The position numbers and the translations under genes are program-made. DNA of 6,684 nt from Nitrospirae bacterium CG2_30_53_67 (lineage in GTDB: Bacteria > CG2-30-53-67). The notes below the pieces were generated by a model, which was given only the letters and a program-made list of their open reading frames with translations, ran no database searches and had not been told where the DNA came from. Location: contig MNYV01000063.1 of assembly GCA_001873285.1 (NCBI GenBank), positions 1-6,684 on the forward strand, written 5' to 3'. Numbering within the stretch: the stretch's first letter is position 1; every line of letters starts with the position of its first letter. Below, piece by piece: positions 1-4,433 of the stretch.

Positions 1-146
1 CGAAAACCAAGATAATGATGGCGGTTCATGAGCGTATCCCACGTTTCACGCTCGGTGGCTATGATGGGGCGGACAAGAAGTGTATCTGTGGTGGGATAAA
101 CCTGCGGCGCGTGGTGAATCGGTGTGTGCGGGGGATCGTTTGCCAT
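1..146 (-). CDS. DUF4338 / DruA-like protein, N-terminal part only (runs off left edge)
   Basis: The minus strand reads ATG at 146 and stays open to base 1, giving 48 codons. The peptide has a low-complexity His/Pro N-terminus (MANDPPHTPIHHAPQ), then LLVRPI, and ends in WDTLMNRHHYLGF at residues 36-48. A Trp/Leu-Met segment followed by HHYLG is the signature I recall for the start of the DUF4338 domain. That domain occurs in the Druantia anti-phage protein DruA and in many stand-alone, transposase-like proteins. The rest of the gene, including any catalytic core, lies outside the window, so defence and transposition cannot be told apart. No Shine-Dalgarno sequence precedes the ATG. A TATAAC box ends 6 bases upstream, so the message may be leaderless. 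Family call rests on a short fragment; the reading frame itself is convincing. Confidence 0.6.
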   Translation of the reverse strand, partial: MANDPPHTPIHHAPQVYPTTDTLLVRPIIATERETWDTLMNRHHYLGF

Positions 147-152
147 AAAACC

Positions 153-160
153 GTTATACA
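153..160 (-). promoter_or_regulatory. Possible -10 element of the DUF4338 gene (leaderless start)
   Basis: On the minus strand the octamer TGTATAAC lies just upstream of the ATG at 146, with only 6 bases between TATAAC and the ATG. Transcription from it would begin at or next to the start codon. No good -35 hexamer is visible at 16-18 bp spacing (best TGGTTT). The same octamer is the -10 region of the opposite promoter at 277-284, in inverted orientation. Confidence 0.3.
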
Positions 161-256
161 CGATTCCCAATAGAAAAACCAGTGAAATATATTTGCGCTA
201 CGATATCAACAGGCTATGCCGAACTATGACATGACCCTGGTTCCAGCGATCCCTAA

Positions 257-284
257 TTGACATTTACACGTGTTTTTGTATAAC
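257..284 (+). promoter_or_regulatory. Sigma70-type promoter of the radical SAM gene
   Basis: A perfect TTGACA (257-262) is followed after 16 bp by TATAAC (279-284). Transcription would start near 291, giving a leader of about 19 bases before the ATG at 310. A GGGG run at 300-303 could act as a Shine-Dalgarno sequence. The spacer holds a perfect 8-bp palindrome, ACACGTGT (266-273), that could be an operator. Apart from these two promoters I see nothing definite in 147-309. Confidence 0.65.
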
Positions 285-309
285 ATTTCTATTTTTAACG
301 GGGCACATC

Positions 310-1641
310 ATGGCTTTTACAGTTTTTGCAGACCGGAGCGGGAAGATTTATGATCATCCTGAACTGGAGCTCTCCGGGCAATCCGGGCGGCAATGGATCC
401 GTATCCCTGAATCGGAATTGATCCCGCTTCCTGAGGGGAGCAAGCTTTTTACCATGCCCGGACGCGCCGCCGTGGGATGGGATCCCAAGACCGCGGCGTA
501 TTCCGTGTTCAACGGCTGGAAAAGCCTCGATGAGAACCAAGGTATCAAGCCTCACCAGGCCCATTCAGGATCCTTCACGGCCGTGGCCGCTTTTCTCCCT
601 GCCGGTTATACCCGCCTTTATCTTCCGGCGGTGTCGGTCGAAAAACCGAAGCCTTACCTCCCCCTCTGGACCTACACGTCCGTTGGGTGGACGGAACAAG
701 GGTTCTGTGCGCCGGCGGTACGGATCGATCCCATGACCCACTCGGAACCCTGTCATTATGACGACCGTGAAATCATAAAGCACGTGGAGAAACGAATCGC
801 CATGGACCCGGGGAACCGCCTTCTCCGCCATCTGAAGCGCTGTGCCCTTTCCGACCATTGTTTCGCCGCAAAAAATCTTTTCATGGGGCGATGGGAGGCC
901 CCGCTCCCCACCTCCCCGTCATGCAATGCCTCTTGCGCGGGGTGCCTTTCCTTGCAGCCCGAAAACGGGTGCGCCGCCTCTCAGGATCGGATCGATTTTG
1001 TCCCGACCCCGGATGAGGTGGTGCGTACGGCCCTTCCCCATCTTAAGCATGTGAAACAGGGGATCGTCAGCTTCGGCCAGGGGTGCGAAGGTGAACCCCT
1101 GCTTCAGTCCGCCCTCCTTTGCAAGTCCATCCGCAGGATGCGCCAAGAGACCGAGCTGGGAACGATCCATCTCAACACCAACGGGTTCTCTCCTCAATCC
1201 ATCAAGGGCCTCAGAAAGTCGGGCCTGGACAGCATCCGGATCAGTCTGAATTCACCACGAGAAGAGACCTACCAGGCCTATTACCGACCCAAGGCTTACC
1301 GATTCAGGGATGTGATCCGTTCCATTGGTACGGCCGTGGACTCGGGGCTTTACACCGCCATCAACCTCCTGGTCTTTCCGGGCATCACGGATCTGGAACC
1401 CGAGGCTGCGGCCCTTCTCGATCTGATCCGAAAGACCCGCGTGCAGATGATTCAAATGAGGAATCTCTCCATCGATCCTGAAATCTATCTCAATCTTTTC
1501 CCGTCGCTTTCCGGCCGGGCCATCGGAATCCTTAACCTCATTCGGCTGCTGAGAAAAGAGTTCCCGCAGATGGAGATCGGCTATTTCAACCGCCCCAGGG
1601 AGTTATTCAAAAAGCAGTTGGTCCGGGAGTTGACGATCTGA
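310..1641 (+). CDS. Radical SAM protein with a Cys-containing N-terminal domain; substrate unknown
   Basis: The 443-residue product is a radical SAM enzyme. The [4Fe-4S]-SAM motif CxxxCxxC is at C205, C209 and C212 (CNASCAGC). It is followed by SFGQGCEGEPLL at 254-265 in the place of the usual GGEP strand, LNTNG at 288-292 and RISLNS at 310-315, all typical of the half-barrel. Residues 1-195 form a separate N-terminal region that I cannot assign to a known fold. It contains C133, C148, C178 and C184, and another Cys follows the core at C221; some of these could bind a second cluster or metal. The stretch FAAKNLFMGRWEAPLPTSPS (185-204) leads into the core and resembles conserved, uncharacterised radical SAM proteins of anaerobes, as I recall them. 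Start at 310 fits the promoter at 257-284. The protein is probably cytoplasmic, as no signal peptide is visible. The gene stands alone, so context gives no substrate. Confidence 0.9.
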   Translation: MAFTVFADRSGKIYDHPELELSGQSGRQWIRIPESELIPLPEGSKLFTMPGRAAVGWDPKTAAYSVFNGWKSLDENQGIKPHQAHSGSFTAVAAFLPAGYTRLYLPAVSVEKPKPYLPLWTYTSVGWTEQGFCAPAVRIDPMTHSEPCHYDDREIIKHVEKRIAMDPGNRLLRHLKRCALSDHCFAAKNLFMGRWEAPLPTSPSCNASCAGCLSLQPENGCAASQDRIDFVPTPDEVVRTALPHLKHVKQGIVSFGQGCEGEPLLQSALLCKSIRRMRQETELGTIHLNTNGFSPQSIKGLRKSGLDSIRISLNSPREETYQAYYRPKAYRFRDVIRSIGTAVDSGLYTAINLLVFPGITDLEPEAAALLDLIRKTRVQMIQMRNLSIDPEIYLNLFPSLSGRAIGILNLIRLLRKEFPQMEIGYFNRPRELFKKQLVRELTI

Positions 1642-1673
1642 CTTCCGGACGGCAAGGTTCTTCTGTCCGGAGG
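1642..1673 (+). terminator. Hairpin directly after the radical SAM stop codon (weak terminator candidate)
   Basis: TCCGGAC (1644-1650) pairs with GTCCGGA (1665-1671). The stem can be lengthened with C1642-G1673 and a T-G wobble at 1643/1672. It starts right after the stop codon at 1639-1641. No T-run follows, so it is not a canonical Rho-independent terminator; it may only stabilise the 3' end. Confidence 0.3.
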
Positions 1674-1726
1674 CAGGATGCATAGAGAGTCTTAGATCAT
1701 CTCCAAAAGAGTAGGTGAAACCATCA

Positions 1727-1815
1727 GGGGTCAAGGGGCCAAGGAGTCAAGGGGTTGAGTGAAGTGCTTTTCAAGACTTGAGGGGTCAAAGATTCAAGGG
1801 GTTGAGTGAAGTGCT
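1727..1815 (+). repeat. GGGGTCAA-type direct repeats with a perfect 22-bp duplication
   Basis: A perfect 22-bp direct repeat, TCAAGGGGTTGAGTGAAG plus TGCT, occurs at 1747-1768 and 1794-1815, 47 bp apart. Both copies are preceded by GGGGTCAA-type words (1727-1734 and 1782-1789), and the first is part of a run with roughly 7-8-bp periodicity (GGGGTCAA, GGGGCCAA, GGAGTCAA). The tract is non-coding and lies between the radical SAM and HAD genes. It probably arose by slippage or tandem duplication of a dispersed intergenic repeat. Confidence 0.75.
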
Positions 1816-1818
1816 ATA

Positions 1819-1840
1819 TAGCCTTGCATAAATAAGGCTA
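1819..1840. other. Short perfect hairpin (7-bp stem, 8-nt loop)
   Basis: TAGCCTT (1819-1825) and AAGGCTA (1834-1840) form a perfect 7-bp stem around GCATAAAT. No T-run follows on either strand. It sits between the direct-repeat tract and the palindromic element at 1847-1966. No function can be assigned. Confidence 0.35.
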
Positions 1841-1846
1841 CATATT

Positions 1847-1966
1847 GTCATTCTCCGGCTTGACCGGAGAATCCAGATTTTTTTCTCTGGATTGCCCGAT
1901 CAAGCATGCCCTCCGATCCCCCGATCAAGTCGGAGGACAGGCCCGATCGGGGGGTCGGGCAATGAC
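1847..1966. repeat. Dispersed palindromic repeat, GTCATT...AATGAC type, copy 1
   Basis: The element is bounded by GTCATT (1847-1852) and AATGAC (1961-1966) in inverted orientation. Inside are serial stems: ATTCTCCGG (1850-1858) with CCGGAGAAT (1864-1872); ATCCAGA (1871-1877) with TCTGGAT (1886-1892) around a T-rich loop; and ATTGCCCGA (1891-1899) with TCGGGCAAT (1955-1963), which encloses CTCCGA (1911-1916) with TCGGAG (1930-1935). It shares CCCCCGATCAAGTCGG (1918-1933) exactly with 4150-4165 of the second element, and GATCAAGCATGCC (1898-1910) is the reverse complement of 4168-4180. The element is therefore a repeat family member, not a gene. The small reading frame across it is a by-product. 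On the right, 1967-2050 is AT-rich and without a convincing promoter, although TATACT at 1988-1993 resembles a -10 box. Confidence 0.85.
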
Positions 1967-2054
1967 GATAGAGCAGACAAGATTAAGTATACTATGCAAC
2001 GTTAAGAATAATATTATGTCGCTTTAATTATGCAATAATATATAAAAAACATCA

Positions 2055-2144
2055 GGGTTCAAGGGTTCCAGTGTTATTCTCTGGAAATTTTGCTTGCATT
2101 TAAGTATTTCACTTGACCCCTTGGACCCTGGAATCCTCGAACCC
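2055..2144. repeat. Imperfect inverted repeat of the GGGTTCAAGG family
   Basis: GGGTTCAAGGGTTCCAG (2055-2071) matches the reverse complement of 2128-2144 at 15 of 17 positions, across a 56-nt spacer. The right side continues inward on the minus strand as GGGTCCAAGGGGTCAAG (2111-2127), the same word family as the direct repeats at 1727-1815. CATCAGGG also occurs at both 1722-1729 and 2050-2057. The family therefore flanks the palindromic element at 1847-1966 on both sides. The remaining 2145-2217 holds the Shine-Dalgarno sequence of the HAD gene and no clear promoter. Confidence 0.7.
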
Positions 2145-2217
2145 AAGATACGTTTGGGAGAAAAACCAGAATTTCAGATGATAATCAAATGCACCATGAT
2201 GTCCAGAGGAAGGAACA

Positions 2218-2859
2218 ATGAAACAGAATCCCATTGAAGTGATCTTCTTTGATCTTGGGCGGGTGCTGGTTGATTTCGACCTCCACCGGATCGCGGAAAG
2301 GCTGTCTCTTGCATCCAGCGGCCGAGCGCGGTTGGACTCGAAAACCCTTTTTGAACGGGTCTTTGGTCCTGAACAGGGGCTCTCAAATGACTTCAATGCA
2401 GGCAGGATCAGCCCTGAAACATTCTATTTTAGGATCGCCGAGGAATTCGATCTTTCACTCCCGTTCGATTCCTTTGCTCGGATCTGGGCCGAGATTTTCA
2501 CGGAAAACCGGGAAGTCACCCGGATGATTGAAGAGCTGGCAGGACATTTCCGGCTCTTCCTGCTCTCGAATACCGATCCCATCCACTTCAAATATATCGT
2601 GAAAACATTTCCAGTACTGCGGCTCTTTGAATCCTGGATCCTCTCCTATGAAGTGGGTGTATGCAAGCCTGATGAGAAAATTTATCAGACAGCCCTCAGC
2701 TATGCCGGGGTCAGCGCCGGCCGCGCCGTTTATATAGATGATGTAGAGGAATATATCCGGGCGGCTGAAAAACTCGGGATCCGGGGGATCCATTTTACAT
2801 CCGCAGAATCCTTGAAAAAGGACCTGACGGCGCTTCTCCCTTTCCGATTCAGACCCTGA
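2218..2859 (+). CDS. HAD-superfamily phosphatase, YihX-like (subfamily IA)
   Basis: The 213-residue product carries all four HAD motifs. Motif I is FFDLGRVLVDFD with nucleophile D12. Motif II is LLSNTD with S117. Motif III is K150 in GVCKPDEKIY. Motif IV is YIDDVEEYIRAAEKLGI with D174 and D175. Residues 20-100 form the helical cap expected of subfamily IA. The second Asp of the usual DxD is replaced by Gly (D12-L-G14), as in E. coli YihX (FDLGNVIVDID), an alpha-D-glucose-1-phosphate phosphatase. A small sugar-phosphate phosphatase in the cytoplasm is thus the best guess, with substrate unproven. A strong Shine-Dalgarno sequence, GAGGAAGGA (2206-2214), fixes the start at 2218. The gene converges on yvcK with 35 bp between the stop codons and no clear terminator hairpin in that gap. 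Length is normal for the family. Confidence 0.88.
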   Translation: MKQNPIEVIFFDLGRVLVDFDLHRIAERLSLASSGRARLDSKTLFERVFGPEQGLSNDFNAGRISPETFYFRIAEEFDLSLPFDSFARIWAEIFTENREVTRMIEELAGHFRLFLLSNTDPIHFKYIVKTFPVLRLFESWILSYEVGVCKPDEKIYQTALSYAGVSAGRAVYIDDVEEYIRAAEKLGIRGIHFTSAESLKKDLTALLPFRFRP

Positions 2860-2894
2860 ATCAAAGCAGCTTATAGAGGGGGACGGATCTTCAT

Positions 2895-4037
2895 TCAACG
2901 CAGGAGTTTCAGGATATTTCGTGCGAGCTTCTCCGGGTCATGGCGAACCTTTTGATCATCGCTTGACAGCAGATCCGCTTCAACAGGATGGACTCCCATC
3001 CTGCGGATTTCTTCTATATCATAGCGCGTGGCTTCGGCCCCTTCGCCGTGGTAACGGGACTTAAGATGAAGGGGAAGCGGGGCATGGTTGATCAGGACAT
3101 GATCAATCAGGCGAAAGCCTGCGTGTTCATGGATCACACGGATATGATCTTCCACGGTGAAGCCCCGTGTCTCCTCCGGTTCAGTCATGAGATTCGCGAC
3201 AAGAATCTTTCCGGCGGGCGATCTTTTGATCGCGTCGGCCACCCCGTGAATCATCAAATTCGGCAGGATGCTGGTATAGAGGCTGCCGGGACCGATGATG
3301 ATCCCATGGGCTTTCTCCAGTGAAGCGATGGACTGATCCAGTGGTCTTGCGCCCTCCGGTTCGATCATGATCCGGCGGATCGGCTTTGGACAGGCATTGA
3401 TCGCGGTCTCGCCCTCGATCATGGATCCGTCGGCAAGCTCCGCCCTGAGAACGGCTTTTTCCAGCGTGGCGGGAAGGATCTGCCCGTTAATAGCCAGGAT
3501 GGAACTGAGGTCCGAGACGGCCTTGAAAAAACTCTGATTGATTTCGGATAAGGCCGCAAGGATCAGGTTCCCGAGACTATGGCCCGAAAGCCCGTTGTCA
3601 CCTTTGAAACGGAATTTCAGCAGCTTCGCCATCAGGGATTCATTCTCGGAGAGTCCGATCAGGCAGTTTCGGATATCCCCCGGCGGAAGGACGTTGAGTT
3701 CATGGCGCAGGCGGCCGGAACTCCCCCCGTCGTCGGTCATAGCGACGATGGCGGTGAGCCGCTCTCTAAAAGACGGCTCGATCATGTTTTTATCGGAATT
3801 CGTGAAGAGGTAGTGTTTCAACCCTCGAAGCAGAACCGGCAGACCGGTTCCTCCGCCGATGGAGACGATACGAAGATGGGGGTCCACCTGAAGCTTCCCC
3901 CCTGAAAGATCCTGCCCGGGTTCCATCTCCCAACGGGTCATCCCGGTATGCGCATCCACTACGGAACGGTAAGAAACCTCCCTGACGATTTCGTTTCCTT
4001 CTTCGTCATAGAGACGGATCGGGATCTTTTTCTCCAT
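2895..4037 (-). CDS. yvcK: YvcK/CofD-like family protein (gluconeogenesis and cell-shape factor)
   Basis: The 380-residue product has the hallmarks of the YvcK branch of the CofD family: GGGTGLPVLLRGL from residue 61, MTDDGGSSGRLR at 100-111, PPGDIRNCL at 118-126, GHSLGN at 152-157, IIIGPGSLYTSILPN at 246-260 and NLMTEPEETRGFTVEDH at 282-298. Characterised members (Bacillus YvcK, Mycobacterium CuvA) are needed for growth on gluconeogenic carbon sources and for normal peptidoglycan synthesis or cell shape, and bind UDP-sugars rather than making a cofactor. Here about 55 residues precede the GGGTG loop, longer than the short leader of many YvcK proteins. This extension (IPIRLYDEEGNEIVREVSYR) is charged and strand-like. 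The ATG at 4037 is the first possible start, since an in-frame stop lies at 4062-4064. It has no evident Shine-Dalgarno sequence. The gene is divergent from the acyltransferase gene and convergent with the HAD gene. Confidence 0.92.
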   Translation of the reverse strand: MEKKIPIRLYDEEGNEIVREVSYRSVVDAHTGMTRWEMEPGQDLSGGKLQVDPHLRIVSIGGGTGLPVLLRGLKHYLFTNSDKNMIEPSFRERLTAIVAMTDDGGSSGRLRHELNVLPPGDIRNCLIGLSENESLMAKLLKFRFKGDNGLSGHSLGNLILAALSEINQSFFKAVSDLSSILAINGQILPATLEKAVLRAELADGSMIEGETAINACPKPIRRIMIEPEGARPLDQSIASLEKAHGIIIGPGSLYTSILPNLMIHGVADAIKRSPAGKILVANLMTEPEETRGFTVEDHIRVIHEHAGFRLIDHVLINHAPLPLHLKSRYHGEGAEATRYDIEEIRRMGVHPVEADLLSSDDQKVRHDPEKLARNILKLLR

Positions 4038-4086
4038 AAATTCAGGATAAACGATTTTGTTTTAGAAACCAAGCGGAAACTTTTTT

Positions 4087-4366
4087 CAAGAACCCGGGTG
4101 TGCGACAAATTTGTGGGTAAATATTTCTCTAAGAACGTCATTCCCCGACCCCCCGATCAAGTCGGGGGGCATGCTTGATCGGGGAATCCACCCTTCGGCA
4201 GGCTCAGGGTGACAATTGTCATGGTGAGCTTGTCGAACCATGGATTGTCCGGTCAAGCCCCGGTAAACCGCCCCGGCAAGCCGAGGGCAAGAGGGGAAGC
4301 CGGACAATGACAAACATATATAATCCTGATGTTTACCCATAAATTTGTCGCAGACCCCAAGACCCC
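4087..4366. mobile_element. MITE-like insertion with 26-bp terminal inverted repeats and imperfect 9-bp target duplication
   Basis: The left end (4096-4121) and right end (4332-4357) are inverted repeats matching at 24 of 26 positions. The core TGCGACAAATTT is identical, followed after one mismatch by TGGGTAAA. Immediately outside lie CAAGAACCC (4087-4095) and CAAGACCCC (4358-4366), direct repeats matching at 8 of 9 positions, as expected for a target-site duplication. The element proper is 262 bp, encodes no plausible protein, and fills most of the divergent region between yvcK and the acyltransferase gene. Its interior is the palindromic repeat at 4137-4311. I do not recognise the terminal repeat as a named insertion sequence. 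A caution is that the right flank contains GACCCC twice (4353-4358 and 4361-4366), so the 9-bp duplication could be partly fortuitous. Confidence 0.65.
4137..4311. repeat. Two tandem palindromic repeat modules, GTCATT...AATGAC type, copy 2
   Basis: Module 1 begins at GTCATT (4137) and ends at GGTGACA (near 4214). It holds a stem of ATTCCCCGA (4140-4148) with TCGGGGAAT (4179-4187), stacked on CCCCCCGA (4149-4156) with TCGGGGGG (4162-4169), and then CACCCT (4189-4194) with AGGGTG (4206-4211). Module 2 begins at TTGTCA (near 4216) and ends at AATGAC (4306-4311). It holds CATGGT (4220-4225) with ACCATG (4237-4242), and ATTGTCCGG (4244-4252) with CCGGACAAT (4300-4308). The modules meet at a perfect 12-bp palindrome, TGACAATTGTCA (4210-4221). 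Words such as CCTTCGGCAGGCTCAGGGTG and GTGAGCTTGTCGAACCAT are, as I recall, common intergenic repeats in environmental bacterial genomes. Module 1 shares 16 identical bases with 1918-1933. Confidence 0.85.
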
Positions 4367-4373
4367 ATTCATC

Positions 4374-4402
4374 TTGCCTTTTTCATTAATGAATGCTAAC
4401 AT
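4374..4402 (+). promoter_or_regulatory. Likely extended -10 promoter of the acyltransferase-hydrolase gene
   Basis: TTGCCT (4374-4379) is spaced 17 bp from TAACAT (4397-4402), which is preceded by TGC (4394-4396), an extended -10. A start near 4409 would give a leader of about 25 bases. The spacer contains a perfect 12-bp palindrome, TTCATTAATGAA (4382-4393), a possible operator. The promoter begins 8 bases beyond the right flank of the insertion at 4087-4366, so the insertion may have changed what lies upstream of it. Confidence 0.45.
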
Positions 4403-4433
4403 GGTCTTAAAAGCGTTGTAATTTTAATGAGTT

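Noticed and set aside
1727-1815. Possible CRISPR array in the GGGGTCAA tract
   Set aside because: Only two 22-bp copies exist, the spacing sequence itself contains the same words, and no cas gene is nearby.
1845-2027. Small + strand reading frame of 60 codons starting MSFSGLTGESRFF
   Set aside because: It lies almost wholly in the palindromic repeat at 1847-1966. The peptide is a translation of repeat sequence, with no Shine-Dalgarno sequence and no recognisable family.
1967-2054. Promoter for the HAD gene in the AT-rich stretch
   Set aside because: TATACT at 1988-1993 resembles a -10 box, but no -35 hexamer lies 16-18 bp upstream and the distance to the gene is over 200 bp.
2860-2894. Bidirectional terminator between the convergent HAD and yvcK genes
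   Set aside because: I found no stem of useful length and no T- or A-run in the 35-bp gap.
2455-2898. 147-codon minus-strand frame opposite the HAD gene
   Set aside because: It is a shadow of the HAD gene, whose + strand frame has all four catalytic motifs and a strong Shine-Dalgarno sequence.
4086-4340. Minus-strand frame of 84 codons over the divergent intergenic region
   Set aside because: It spans the inverted repeats and palindromic modules. Its sequence is explained by the repeat structure.
4096-4357. 26-bp inverted arms as a transcription terminator
   Set aside because: The flanking genes diverge from this region, so no transcript ends here. The arms are 210 bp apart and lack an adjacent T-run.
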